This document shows, in pieces, positions 1 through 12,912 of a stretch of 64,000 bases of DNA. Position numbers and translations under genes: made by a program. A model generated the notes under the pieces. It was not told the DNA's origin and did no database searches. It worked only from the letters and a program-made list of their open reading frames with translations. Source of the stretch: Adineta vaga (taxonomy: Eukaryota > Rotifera); contig CP075493.1 in NCBI GenBank assembly GCA_021613535.1, positions 8,370,001 to 8,434,000 on the forward strand. Reading direction: 5' to 3'. Position 1 is the stretch's first letter; each line of letters opens with the position of its first letter.

Positions 1-18
1 TCGTTAAAAAATTATAGT

Positions 19-1519
19 ATGGCTAACAATAATTCCACTTTTTGGTCCAGCGGTGGATTTCGCAAACGTAAAGCAGCTGATAGTGATTTAGATGAAAAGT
101 AAAACTTTAAAATTTCATCTTTATATTAAATTTATTTCTGTTTTCTTCCTAAAATAGAGTTCATCAAAAAATGTTTGTTACAGAAGAAAAAATGGTGAAA
201 GAAATGCAAACATTGTCATTAGATTTAGCAACTCTCAATAACCCTACATCAATCATTGGGTAAATCTTGTTTTCTTTATTCTAGAAAGATGTTTCCTTGT
301 TTTTTCTTGGTTTTAGAGGATTGACTGTCCATGATAAATCTTCGAAAGACATAATCAATGAAGATGATAGTAGTGATGATGATAAGGATAAAAATATTGA
401 CGATACACATGTCGAATTCCATAAATTATTGAAAGATAGTTTGAAAAACGATGATATGCAAGATAGTTTTCTCAGCAAACTTTGTGAGAATGAACGGTAG
501 ATTTTTCTTAGAATTCGAGGGAAATTATTTTGAATTTTTTTAGGAGGAAATTCACCATGCAAATTGTACCTTATATGCCAATTCATCCTGCTCAAATGAA
601 TAGTGATACTGTAACAACAGATGAAAAAGCTGAAGGAGAAGAAGACGAAGAAGTCCTTGCTGAGAGCTCATCTCCCGTAATACCAGAAGAAGTTAAAAAT
701 GATAATGATGATCATTTATTTAAAATGCCATCAGCACCTACACCTTATACAGTCGAAGAACCAAGCGATAGTAATATAAAACGAGCTTCTACAATGAAAA
801 GGTAAGAGATAACTTTGACATGAATTTTGGAGCTATGATTCAAATATTTTTTGTAGAAGTTATTCACAATCAAATCAAAGTAATAGTAATCTATCAGTGA
901 CAGAATTAAAGTCCGATGTCAATGATAAAACATCAGTACTTCAATCACAGTCACCTTACTTTATTGTTGAACCAACAGTTACTCCGTAAGTGAAATAGAA
1001 TACAAAACTCGAAAATTCTTTAGTAAAATAACTTATAAGATGTATTTCGGAAGAAAAGAAAACGAGAAACTGTCGTTAGTTGATTGGCCATTAACAAGAA
1101 CTAAACATGACTAAACATTTCCTGCAAGATTAATTGAAAAAAAACCGGAAATTATAATAAACAAAAGAATAATTTCTTTACATGTCTTGGAAAAATCTCT
1201 CTTATGAGTCATCATGTGTAAGGAATGATATTCGAACTATAGTCAACATCGTATTTTATTACGTAGTTTGTTAGATGATATAAAAATACTGAGAATATCG
1301 TATAAGTTTTGTATTCTTTTTCTCTTTAGTTTGTGTCACACATCATCAAGTACATCAAGCTCATCACTTTCTACCAGTGATCTTTCAGTTCGAATTACAG
1401 AATTTGTTGAAAATCCTACAACGACAACCAATGAATTTGGCAATACACTTGAAGATGATGATATTGACATGCAATCAGTTGCTTCATCGGATACAGGAGA
1501 TAAAATGGATGATGACTGA
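19..1519 (+). CDS. acidic, probably nuclear protein, unidentified (6 exons)
   Basis: I join exons from the ATG at 19. The second exon is about 159-259, then about 317-499, 543-801, 857-986, and a last exon about 1330-1519 after a 340-nt intron. All junctions are GT-AG and keep the frame. The N-terminus has a basic RKRK stretch (possible nuclear signal) followed by FVTEEKMVKEMQTLSLD. That stretch loosely resembles the short motif of the HCFC1-regulator (HCFC1R1) family, but I would not name the gene on it. The rest is Asp/Glu/Ser-rich, low complexity and presumably disordered, ending in an acidic DDD tail. No enzyme domain is visible. The 5' UTR lies outside the window. Confidence 0.6.
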
Positions 1520-1685
1520 ATGTGCGTGAAAGAAATCTAATAGGACATTTTCTTTTCTAAAAAAATTGTTCTCTAATTTCTCACTCTTTCTGTGCAACAG
1601 AAATGTTTATTGATATTAGTGTGTACTTTATCTTTCAGATATAAGATTTCATCTTTATATTTTGTTTTTCTGTGATATTCATAGT

Positions 1686-2535
1686 ATGGCATCGGCACCT
1701 ATAACAGAAAATCCTGTAGATACAAATTCAGGTCCAACAGAAGAAAATCAAGCAACTTATCAGATACGTCAATTTGATTTAAAAGTAGTTCGAGATGCTT
1801 TTGTTAATTGCATTCAACCAGATCAAACATTACTTCTCCATGAATATGTTCGAGCTTATGATGAATTATGCATGTAAATTGTACTTTTTCTTCCAAAGAA
1901 AACAAAAACTGACTTATTCTGTTCTTAGATTTGTTTCATCACTCGGTGCTATTTTTGATTGGGCTATAAAAGATCTAACTCATAAATTACTCATTCTCAG
2001 AGAACATCAACGTCTCGATCCACTTAATTATGATTCCATTCAATCAATGATTGCTTATGAAGTTAAAACAGATCGTATCAAAACAAAAGATACAACATTA
2101 ATTCTTTCATCAGGCAAACCTTTACCAAATGGTTGTCGAACGTTATTAAGATTACATCGTGCACTTGCTTTTATCTCATCATTTTTGAGTCAAATGCGTA
2201 TGGCATCAGATAATGAAAGTTCAGCAGCAATTGCCTGGAATGCATATTCATCAACACTCGGACATTTTCATTCCTGGCCTGTTCGTCATACGTATGTATT
2301 CATTTCTTCTATCGTATACAAGCAAACATTCTGCACATCAATTTTCTTCTTTAGAATCCATGCTGCTATCAAATTAACAGTACCCGATCGTCAGACACTG
2401 GTTGACAAATTACTCAATAAACGAAATCCGGATGAAGTTGAAACAATTTCCTTAGATATTATCAAAGCTTGTAATGTGATTGAAACTACAACACAAGAAT
2501 TATTTCAAAAGCATCATTTGACCAGATTGCCTTAA
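1686..2535 (+). CDS. CPTP: ceramide-1-phosphate transfer protein-like (GLTP domain)
   Basis: Exons 1686-1873, 1929-2291 and 2355-2535 give 243 aa. The single GLTP fold covers nearly the whole protein. Visible family hallmarks are FDLKVVRDAF at the start, then FVSSLGAIFDWAIKDLTHK, whose Asp and Lys are the usual headgroup-binding pair. Next come GCRTLLRLHRALAF, with the conserved arginines, and the HSWPVRH segment carrying the lipid-binding His. The family moves ceramide-1-phosphate or glycosphingolipid between membranes in the cytosol. The FD...E/D pattern fits CPTP (GLTPD1) better than GLTP itself, but this is judged from memory. No signal peptide. The next ATG upstream, at 1662, would add no recognisable sequence. 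Confidence 0.85.
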
Positions 2536-3512
2536 CGTGTAATTTACTTCAATTTTTTCTTGTTTCTATGATCTGCTAAACTTAAACATAAACAAGGTGT
2601 GAATGTTAACTCATTTTATTCCTTCTTGTTCTTTTTTTTCTTACTTTGATGCGATTTTATTTTTTTGCTGATAATTTAGAGAATTGTCTATGAGAAATGG
2701 CATTTTTGTGTGTTGTCTAACGGCTTACAATAATATTTACAAAAGAATTCAGTATCCAAGCAATGAGCAAAATTAATGCTGCTTCTTTTTTGTGTTTGCT
2801 GCATTTTTTTCCTGTTTACTTTGCTTTCTATATCGACTGCATATAATAAATGAAAACGCAGTTAATTTCCATCAGTATTGTTCTGAATTGAAGAATTTTT
2901 GTCATTATTAACTCACAAGAACACATAGAAAATATAATAATTGATAGATCATTTTCATTTGGATACAATAAATATCACTCTTTTGTGTGTAATCGTTATC
3001 TACACGTCCATAGAATTTTTCATAGAGGTAGTTACGAACGACGTTTGTCGTATAACATGTGTTTTTTCATTTATACAGGTTGGAAAAAAAACAATGCGCT
3101 GCAAGTTAAAATCATAAAAATGCAATAAGTTCTCAGACGTGCTTGTGTTGATTTTTCGACAGAAATCTCAACAGTTACTAATAAGAATTACTTAGTAGGT
3201 TCATTAGAACGATTTTAGTAGACATTCTTTTTAATGAAAAGTAAAAGTCCTTTTTGGTAACCCCATACTTTTTCGACTCGCATTGATAGTGATGTAGAAC
3301 CAAATATCCTATGTCGATGCATAAAAAACAACCGATTAGTAGGTAGTGAGCTAATATAATTAGGATACCATATCGATATGTCGTACTTCCAAGTTTTGAA
3401 ATAGAACATCACTAAAAGCTGATCATTACGTAGTTAACAAATCAACTGGTTTACCAATAAGCGTATGTGGTCATATTCATATGAGTTTTAGATAAATACA
3501 AACTATTGACCA
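2536..3512. other. intergenic, no gene seen
   Basis: AT-rich sequence with stops in all frames. The one minus-strand open frame (3215-3412) has no family features. This holds the 3' flank of the GLTP gene and the promoter of the C14 gene. Confidence 0.5.
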
Positions 3513-4677
3513 ATGTCCATTCTCTACGAAAGGAAACGAGCATTAATTATTGGCATTGATAATTATCGCGAAAACTCATTGAAATATTGCATCAATGATG
3601 CTCTAGATTTGAAAGAAACTTTACAATCGATAGGATTTGATGTTTATACAGAACTAAACTGCAGTTATGTTGATTTCTTCAAAGCGATCGACGACTTTAT
3701 AGAAGGCATAAAATCGACCGATCTAATCGTATTTTATTTCGCTGGACATGGAAAACAAATCGACGAACAAAACTTTCTATTACCATCGGATTATGATTAT
3801 AATTATCGCACGAGTGAAAATAAGTATTTAGAAGACAATGCCATCAATGTACGATATATTACAAAAGTCATAGATGGTAAAAACTGTGCTTTCACAATTT
3901 ATATATTTGATTGTTGCAGAAATTATGTGCGAACTCGATCCATCAATAGTCAGCAAGGTTTATCAGCAATGCATGCACCTCCAGAAACTTTAATAATGTT
4001 TTCATGTGCTCCTGGTAAAGCAGCACTAGATGAAACATATAATGGTCGAAATGGTATTTTTACGGGGATTTTATTGGAACACATCGCAAAAGCCCATGAT
4101 GATATCGAAGACGTACTTAAAAATGTTGCTCGTGATGTTAAAAAACAAACTAATGGTTTCCAACTACCATATCGAACAAGCTCTCTTACTGAGAGTGTCT
4201 TTTTCTCGACAAAATGTATACAAGGTAAAAGTTTTGTCAATTGTTTTTTTAAGGAGAGAACTGTTTGACCGACAGTCTTTCTCAAATGAATTGTCTGCGA
4301 AATAGGACGTCTCAAAATATTCTACTACGTGAGCACACTCAGTAACGACTTAATTATTAAAAGGCTCTGTTAAAACACGAAATGTACTACTGAACAGTTA
4401 GAATAAATGCGTTTTTCCTTTAGAAGAACTTGTTCGAAATGAATATGAACGTCGACTAAGATGTCATGGTCGTGCTTGTGACCAATGTGGTTATTGTCGA
4501 GATTGGTATCCACATAAAAATGATGCTGATTCTTACAACCATCATTATCAAAAGCGTAGTAATGCTACGTGTTGCGGTAGTCGATATGTATATCATGACG
4601 GACATGGTCATCTCTATGATTCTCTCGTTAACGGTTTTGGTGTGTCCTTCATCTGTGAATGTCCAGAAAATATTTGA
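3513..4677 (+). CDS. caspase-like C14 peptidase with Cys/His-rich C-terminal extension
   Basis: Exons 3513-4224 and 4424-4677 give 321 aa. Residues 1-235 are a caspase/metacaspase (peptidase C14) p20-like domain. It opens with RALIIGIDNY and has the catalytic His79 in FYFAGHG. The catalytic Cys is probably Cys135, in the sequence FDCCRN. No prodomain or death-fold domain precedes it, so it is more like the para/metacaspase-type C14 genes than animal executioner caspases. After the intron a tail of about 85 residues is packed with Cys and His (CHGRACDQCGYCRDWY, HNHHYQ-like and CCGSRY motifs, ending CECPENI), which suggests metal binding. I do not recognise this tail as a known domain. Peptidase domain: confident. 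Exon 2: well supported by splice phase. Confidence 0.8.
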
Positions 4678-5059
4678 AATTACTCAACTCAGATAATTCA
4701 CCATCTAGGAGTGCCTAATATGTTAGGGCCCTTTCATGAATTTCTTTTTGTAGTGAATAAATCACAAATACAATATTGCTTATATCAAAAGTGGAGTGAA
4801 CTTCTATATATAGGAATTTTGATTTTAATAATGCATCGCTGAAGTTCAGAGTCAAGAGAACATTTTAGTTCTATTTTATTTACTTTGTTCAATCACTGAA
4901 TAAAGACTTTAGTTATGATTGATTGGCGAGATAACTCGTATTTAGATATCTTATTAGGCACAAAAACAATCTATAGATTAATTAATGAGAAAGTTTACCG
5001 TCATTTTCTTTCATTTGTTTGATTCATATTCATTAACAAACGTTCGAACACTACTCTGC

Positions 5060-5637
5060 CATGTCAATTCGTTGTTTTTGTTCAGCTTTGGCTAAACGAA
5101 CTAATGATAATGTATTCGTTTGTGGTCATTATGAATATGGATCGATCGTCTGCTTATTTCACTTACATTCGGAAAATCTGAATAGTTTCTATCATCCATA
5201 TGACTATCCCATGGCACTTAATTGTGATAAATGCTTCTAAGTAGAACAATTCTTCACTATTTCTCGTCAACATCTATGTTGATATCAATATAGAATTACA
5301 ATTAAGATTCAATCTAAAGAATATGATGCACCATGTCGTGTACCAACTGTTCGATGTAATTGTGGTGAAGTAGCTACTTTCTATCAATCAAAAAAAGATA
5401 ATGCTAATAATAGCACGTATTTCTTTGGGTGTGAAAATTGGAGAACATAAAATTGCCAATACTTTGCATGGGCACATGAATATCGAACAATGCCTAATAC
5501 AGAAATCTTGAATCGTTTAGTGTTTAAATTCGTTGGCGGTGAACATCCATCTCAACTTAATCAGTTTCCAGTGGAAGAAAACGCTGATGTCGAAAATGAG
5601 GAAATATTACCAAACCTACAATGTGTCGTGATCCAAT
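5060..5637 (+). pseudogene. broken GRF-type zinc-finger gene
   Basis: From the ATG at 5060 a Cys/His-rich frame (IRCFCSALAK..., VFVCGHYEYG, CDKCF) hits a stop at about 5237. About 100 nt on, a second segment reads RVPTVRCNCGEVATFYQS, then FFGCENWRT, an in-frame TAA at about 5447, and NCQYFAWAHEY. The CxC...G..FF.C......C.YF.W pattern is that of the GRF zinc finger (as in NEIL3, APE2, TOP3A and many mobile-element proteins). The internal TAA sits between the third and fourth metal ligands and no GT-AG intron can remove it. With the earlier stop this points to a decayed gene or fragment. The short Cys-rich tail of the C14 gene 400 bp upstream may be related in style, but I see no direct match. 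Confidence 0.55.
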
Positions 5638-5895
5638 AAGATCAATTCAACGTGTTTATCTTGCATAAAATATTTAGTTCGCACAAAGAAGAAAAGAAAA
5701 GACGTACTTTTTGCTAAATAGACAACAATTATAAATAACCGAATATATCTGGATAGGAGAAAAAAATACATCGAAATATGATATGTAAATATAATTGATT
5801 TTTAAAATAAAGAAAAGAGAAGGACGCGCACAAGACTAATTTGAAAAAAAATACTAAATCATATAAGAATGTCTATTGGTTTGTTTGTTTTTTTT

Positions 5896-8151
5896 CTAAG
5901 CAAGATGTGATCGTGGACATTTTTTAATTAATTCATCCACGACAGATGGATCATTTAATGTTGAAATATCACCAATATTATGAACATCCGGTTCGACAAT
6001 CTTACGTAAGATACGTCGCATAATTTTACCACTACGAGTTTTAGGTAGATTTGGTGCAAAATGAATTATATCAGGAAATACATGTGCACCGATCAGATCA
6101 CGAACAGTTTTGATAAGGTCTTTTCGTAGTGCATCGGATTCTTCAACGTCATCCTTCAATGTAACGAAACAGTACATGCCTTGATTTTTCTTTGCATCCG
6201 GATAGCCAACTACCGCAGCTTCCGATACACCTATATGTTGAACAAGAGCAGATTCAACTTCAGCTGTACCAATATTATGACCAGAAATAACAAGGACATC
6301 GTCCTAAAAAGAATAATTCATAAAAGATTTTTTGATTATCGTCTATTACAAACCACTCGACCAGTAATCCAATGATAACCATTTTCTTTAATTTCACATC
6401 CATCACCAGAAAAATAGTAACCAGGATATGACTTAAAATAAACATCAACAAAACGTTCATGTTGACGATAAAGACTACGTGCTTGACCAGGCCATGAATC
6501 GCGTATACATAATTCACCTGTAGCTGGAGGTTGTAATGGTTGCCGAGTAGTTTTGTCAAATAACTGAGTTTGAATACCAAAAAATGGAAGTGTCGCCGAA
6601 CCACCCTCAAGTTTCCAAACATTAGGAATAGGTGTAATCATAAATCCACCTGTTTCGGTCTACAATTAATTCAATCGATATCTTATAAACAGAAAAAGAA
6701 ACGATCAAACAAACCTGCCACCATGTATCAACAATTGAACAACGACTATTACCAACAACTGTATAATACCATTTCCATGCTTCTGGATTGATTGGTTCAC
6801 CTACTGTACCTAAAAGTCGAAGTGATTGACGACTTGTTCGTGTAACAAATGAATCATCATGTGCCATTAATGAACGAATAGCCGTTGGAGCTGTATAGAA
6901 TATATTAATTTGATGTTTATCAATAATATTCCAAAAACGTGATACATCAGGATAAGTTGGAATTCCTTCAAATACTACCGTTGTTGCTCGATTTGATAGT
7001 GGACCATAGATAACATCTATTTTAGAGAATAGATATTCGAATGACATCTCTTATTATACCAACCATTTTTACTTACATGAATGTCCTGTAATCCATCCAA
7101 CATCAGCTGTACACATATAAATCTCACCTGGATTGTAAGCAAATACATATTTAAATGTTAAATTGACATATGTTAAATAACCACCAGTAGTATGTAAAAT
7201 TCCTTTCGGTTTACCCGTTGAACCACTAGTATATAGCTAAGATAAAATAATAATTAAATGTTTTATTTCAATAAATATGTTAAATCTTACAATAAATAAT
7301 GGATCTTCAGCTTTCATTGGTTCAGGTTCACAATTATCATCTACCTTTTCTAATTCTTCATGTACCCAAAAGTCTCTTCCATCTTTCCATTGAAGTGAAC
7401 TACGTTGTTCTGCACAAACATCATTGACTTCCAACATATCATGATTTCGTTGGTAAACAAGAACAGTTTTGACTGTTTTACATTGTTCCATTGTTAAAGC
7501 AACATCAATTTTACTTTTCAATGGTGTACATTTACCACCACGAACACCAAAATCACTTGTAATGACAATTGTTGACTCACAATCGGAAATACGTTCAGCG
7601 ACACTATGTGAACTGAAACCACCGAAGACAACGGAATGTACGGCACCAATACGTGCACATGCTAATAATGCTACACATGTTTCCACAACCATTGGCATAT
7701 AAATCGTAACTCGATCATGTTTTTTAACTCCATGTTTTTTCAATACATTTGCAAATCGTTTTACATCACGTAAAAGTTCACCATATGTGACATGTTGTCG
7801 TGTTTCAGTTAGTTTATCTGCTTCAAAGATAATAGCAACTTGTTCGGCTATACTTGGATCTTTTTCCAAATGTCGATCGAGACAATTATAACAAACATTT
7901 AATACTCCATCTTCATACCATTTGATATCTACACCACGTTCTGTACGATAATCAAATTCGGTATCTTTTATTTTCGTAGGAAATTGATACCAATCTAAAC
8001 GTTGAGCAGCTAATTTCCAAAATCGATTTGGATCTTCAATTGATAATGCATAAAGACTTTTATATTCATCGAATGTTTGAATTTTATCTGGTAAAGACGA
8101 TTGGTCCCATTTTTTTGGAGTGGAATTATCTATCACTATTGAAGACGACAT
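5896..8151 (-). CDS. ACSS: acetyl-CoA synthetase (AMP-forming)
   Basis: Five exons (8151-7291, 7236-7077, 7016-6715, 6659-6354, 6303-5896) give 678 aa, full length for the family. It activates acetate with ATP and CoA to acetyl-CoA. Landmarks are the N-terminal [17 protein letters not shown] region, the P-loop-like [11 protein letters not shown] spanning the first intron, [25 protein letters not shown], the hinge region [12 protein letters not shown], and the catalytic acetylatable Lys in [15 protein letters not shown] near the C-terminus. All are intact. No clear mitochondrial targeting peptide is seen at the Ser-rich N-terminus, so the cytosolic/nuclear ACSS2-type form is favoured. The gene is tandem with the other minus-strand genes up to RPS6. 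Confidence is high. Confidence 0.95.
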
Positions 8152-9138
8152 TTTAAATGTAGACTATGAATGGAAAATGAAACGCACAAATGACGTCTGA
8201 AATATACACATATACATAATAATTAAGAAAGATAGAAAGAAAAAAAAAGAAGAAGCGTAAAAAAACAAGGCAGCAGATGCATCGAAAATATCAATTGAAA
8301 AGTATGAGACAAGATATCATATACCCGTTTTTTTTTCATGATGTCTTTTGACATATATGTCGATTTTATTAATTTAGGTCACTTGATGTCCTCATAGATG
8401 TTCTTTGTTATTGTTTGAATGTAAAAGTTATTTTTATTTGGATAGAAAGAAGGAGTATTGTATTACTTCGGACGACTATGATGACAAGTAAGTATATACA
8501 ATGTTTGTAATAACGAAGAAGAAAAATAAAATGCAGCATGTTGTTATATGATTTTCTTTTTTTCTTCTATCGTTTCTTCCTATAAAATTTAAACCACAAG
8601 GTCGACAGAAAATTGGTAAGTAACGAAATAACTCGACTGTCATACGGTATTATTGAAATAAATAAAGCTGTTCTTATCTGATTGTCCTTATAAATCATCG
8701 AGATATAGGATCGGAAAAAAAGAACAGCATCCTTCTGACTATTTCTTTCTCTCTCTCACACGAAGAGATGATTGTATATTGACATAATAAGAACGACCTA
8801 AAAAATCTTTTCTTTCTTTTTACATGCGTCACATACACACAGGAGGCAAGCTTGCTTAACCATCGATCGTCAAATTGACGAACAGAGAAAATAGAAGAGA
8901 TACTAGAACGGATCAGACTTGTCTTTTTCTTCTTCTTCTTAACTCGATGATCAATTCTTTTTTTTCCTATTTTCGACTTAATCGACAAGCGAGAAAACCT
9001 CGACTCACTACTACTCTTTTTCTTTTCATATAGAAAGTAAGAAACTATACATATCACGTGCATCTTTGTTTTCATGCAATAACAGATAAGAAGAACAATA
9101 ACAACAACAACAACAGTAAAAAAACATAAACGATACAT
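8152..9138. other. intergenic, A/T homopolymer-rich
   Basis: Runs of A/T and TTC/GAA; promoter side of the acetyl-CoA synthetase gene and 3' flank of TXNDC11. A minus-strand open frame at 8695-9138 is low-complexity and looks non-coding. Confidence 0.45.
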
Positions 9139-12100
9139 TTAAGAAAATGATTTTACTAAATATGATATTTGAGAAAAGTCTACATATGTTGATGATAACA
9201 TTGAAAAAAAACTATTATTGCTCGATTGACACCAATGATCATTGAGAGTGTCAGGAATATAAAGATGATAAAGAAGAAATTTGATTAGACTAACACTGGT
9301 GATCGAATCGGTCGAAGTCGGAAAAACTATTGAACGATTTTTTCTATTTAATCAAATGAAATCAGTATTAACTTAAGAACTAGATAAAAAGTAAAAAGAA
9401 AAAACAAACTTTTTTGCAGGAAATAATATTAATGTTGGATACTGATACGCAGTTAAATGCCATGGAAGATCATGTTTATCTGCTTGAATTCTAAATATAA
9501 ACAAAAGAAAACAACAACTATGAAAATATCGAATGAATAACATTTGTCGAACCGAGTAAAAAGAAGATCGGGAAAATTTTCGAAAAACTTCTTCGTTTGA
9601 AATAGAACTGGCCAAATCGATTGACAAAATCCACACCATTTTGTATAATAAACAACTAAAACATCCTAAAATATTCAAATTGATTATTTCATTTTCCTAT
9701 TCAATTCTACAATTACTTTATTTGAATCAAAAACAAATGAATGAAACGTATCAGTTGTTAATTCCACGAGTTTATTGGAATGTTTGTTTGCCAATTCACG
9801 CGTCGGAATACTTGTATATGAACGTGATCGTAAATTATGCGAGATTTCATAGATAAGATTATCTAGAATAATATTTATGATTAAATTCTCCACGAAATAA
9901 TTAAACTTACATACAGATATTTTCAGTTGTTATTTCATTATTATTAAGAATATAATGTTGTTCATTCTAGAAAAGAATAAGATTATCTATCATACAAAGT
10001 CGAAGTAATAATACGATGATCTTTAGAAAAGAGAAAGTCTATAAACCGGTAATCATTGTGCTTCCGGATGTTAAAGGTTGAAATAAAACAATGTATTATT
10101 CTTATGAAGAAGTGAGTCTTACAGGTTTGTGAAGAGAAGTAATATTCTTATACAGCATTTTCTTTTTCGGTATGAAAGACCGATTATGATAAGAATGTAG
10201 ATAGATTGAGTTCGAGAGAAATATAAAATACAAAAGGTTTATCTCTTTCTTTTTTCTTTATAGCTATTGAAAATATTTGTTTATGAATCATTGTTGACAC
10301 TCATCGAAAGAGATATATCCAGGTTTTGAGAGCATACTTTGTGCTTGTGAAAAGAAGCAGATAATATGTAACCTTCGATGTAAAAAAGAAACTATCTGAG
10401 TTTATATAGACTAGGTCATCTTAGTTAAGCAGTTATGTTAGATGATCTATCATTAATAAATGTCTATATAAAACATGCATTTTAGTCGAAAGCCTCTAAG
10501 ACTAACATAGGATGGATGATAAACCCCACGGGATTTTATATATCGGATAAATATTTCTTTTCCTTTAGCCGATAGCTATAAAAGATAAGACATTTTATTG
10601 ATTACAAACAATATAACTGATATTTATAACCTACTTTTGGTTGAAGCACCAGAATAATTCTTGAAGTATTCATAACACCAATATTTTGAGCAAAATTTGG
10701 ATAATCTCGTGAATTAATTAATCGAAAAGCCCATGTTGAATTCGTCTGACATAGGAATTCTTTATATTTCTCCATTGGATTCTCACTATCGACAATTTTT
10801 TTCGATTGCATATTAATAATATGTTCAAAGAATTTTTCTCGTCTTTTATCCAAAACAATTTCTTGATTAGATTTGAGCCTTTTTTCATAAATTAATGATG
10901 AATTTTTCAACCATTCTTGACAATAAATTTGCAAACAAAGTTTTTGTAATGAAATGTTCTTCAAAATCGGTAAACATATTTCTGCATGTTTTCCTGAGAA
11001 ATTAAATGTTGATAATGGTTGATTTAATAGACATAAATTGTATATATCATCTCTTGAAACTTGATTGAATGCATACTGACAACATGAAGATAAACGATGA
11101 CGTTGTGTTTTAGTTAAATTTTCTGTAACATCAATGAATGAACGATTATATAATTGTTCAAGTTGTTTGTTCCAAAGAGACGCATGAGTGATATTACAAC
11201 CGGATAGATGGAAATAAATTTGACGTAACTGCAAAAAGAGTAAAAGAATTCATGCATGAAATCTAATCTATTTCTTTCATATTTTCTATTCAAGCGAACT
11301 ATTTTTTTTTGTTTTTACTCGCTTGTCAATAGAAATTATAGTCGAGTGAATGACATGTTTACGAAAACGACAAATTGAATTCGATTAACGGAAAATATTT
11401 AGATAGATCAAATTTTATTCGTACTTTTAATTCGTCGAATTTGTTCGAAGTAAAAAAAAGTAGAAGATTTTCATAGCCAGTCAAAGCATCATATACAGTG
11501 GCTTTATCAATTGATGGACTACGTGAATAATAACGATTTTTTGGTACCAACCAACCGACATGTGGTTCTTCCTAAATGAAATTAGGAATGAAAATTTTTG
11601 TTAATTCATCACATGTGAAACAAACATCTTCATCGACAATCCATTGAAAAAGATTTTCCATTGTAAAATTATTGGTCATATTTGGAAATGCCTGTTTAAT
11701 CAAATGAGAAGAATATATATCGAATTAAATGAAATCTTTCTTTTACTTGAGGTTCAGAATGTAATCGATGTAAAACAATAAATGGCTTTTCAAAAGTATT
11801 ATTTATATAGAGTCTTGATAATTCTTCTACAATTGATTGATTGAGAATAATAGCGAAACGTATTGGATGTTCATTATCTATTTAAAAACTAAAATATCAA
11901 TTCATTTGATTTACTTTCTCTCTTTTACCATATTCAATATGTTTAAGAGCAGTTTGAACATAAAGTGAAGAATAATATCTTTGTGAATCATTTGAAAAAT
12001 CAAAAGAAGCTAAAACAGTCGACTAAAAACAATTCGAAAAGGTAATTAAATAACAAGATAAAATAAAATACGCTTTACTTCATATTGAACATTAAAATCT

Positions 12101-12780
12101 AGAAAATCATTCACATTAGTAAGTCGTAGTACAGGCATTCGAATTTTTTCAATAAATTCAATTAAATTCGATACGACTGCCGGTCCAAAATATTGATAAC
12201 CACGTGTACCTTTGATGTATAAGAACATTTGAGGAAAATAATTAAGTTTGTACGATTTTCGACATTGACCATTATGATAAAAACAATCAACAGCAATGAA
12301 TTTAACCTGAAGAAAAAGATGAACATTCTCATTGGAATCGATTTTATTCGATACTTACATGAAGTTTATCTAATGTGTTATTTCCGTGATGAATCTGTTC
12401 TCGATAGAAAGTAGCAGCTTTTTCATATGGATCACGCATACGTCGACTAATACCACAGAAATCTATTTAAAATACAAAAACTAAAGTTTATATTTCGATT
12501 GCTCATCTTGACTTACATGCATAGTACATAACAAACACAAATGTATGTGAATTGATCGTTTGTGACACATGTGCAAGATTTCCATCGAAATAATCATCAA
12601 TAAGTTTTTTCGAAGCCGTAAAAAATGGACGCGGTTCTTTATATGTTCCTGTATCCGAGGAGAAAAATCTAAAACAAAGATCTCATAAGGTTCATCAAAA
12701 ACATTTCGAACTTACCGAAATGATTTACATGATTGAATCGAAAGTATTGACAGGAAGAAAATCTTCACATTTATGTACAT
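9139..12780 (-). CDS. TXNDC11: thioredoxin-domain protein 11 orthologue (ER)
   Basis: Fourteen exons run from the ATG at 12780 to the TAA at 9139: 12780-12716, 12668-12517, 12462-12359, 12306-12079, 12022-11929, 11877-11747, 11691-11626, 11571-11425, 11228-10635, 9966-9915, 9862-9717, 9665-9553, 9490-9410, 9343-9139. They sum to 725 aa. A hydrophobic signal sequence starts the protein. A first thioredoxin-like domain has a degenerate active site (YFCGIS) and continues DCFYHNGQCRKSY...NYFPQMFLYIKG, matching the TXNDC11 family. The last thioredoxin domain keeps ELTTDTF, YYTKWCGFC and ADKHDLPW...YPTLILFP, again as in TXNDC11. In mammals this ER protein helps mature DUOX oxidases. The middle region (11228-10635) is helical and poorly conserved. 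The protein is shorter than the human one and appears to lack the C-terminal coiled coil. Confidence 0.85.
9967..10634 (-). other. unusually long intron of TXNDC11
   Basis: 668 nt between donor AAAA|GTAGG and acceptor TTCTAG, against about 50 nt for its neighbours. No open frame or terminal repeat is obvious inside it. Confidence 0.55.
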
Positions 12781-12912
12781 TCTATTGTTATCAATTACGA
12801 ATAAATATGAAAAAAAAAGGTCATATAAAAAAAATATTCAATCACATATTTTCTATTATTTTTTGAATGTATGTTTTTCAAATAAAAAAAGAAATCAAAT
12901 ACAAATGCAAAA

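Noticed and set aside
8695-9138. 147-codon minus-strand frame
   Set aside because: Val/Lys/Arg/Ser low complexity with no domain; arises from repetitive TTC/AAC sequence.
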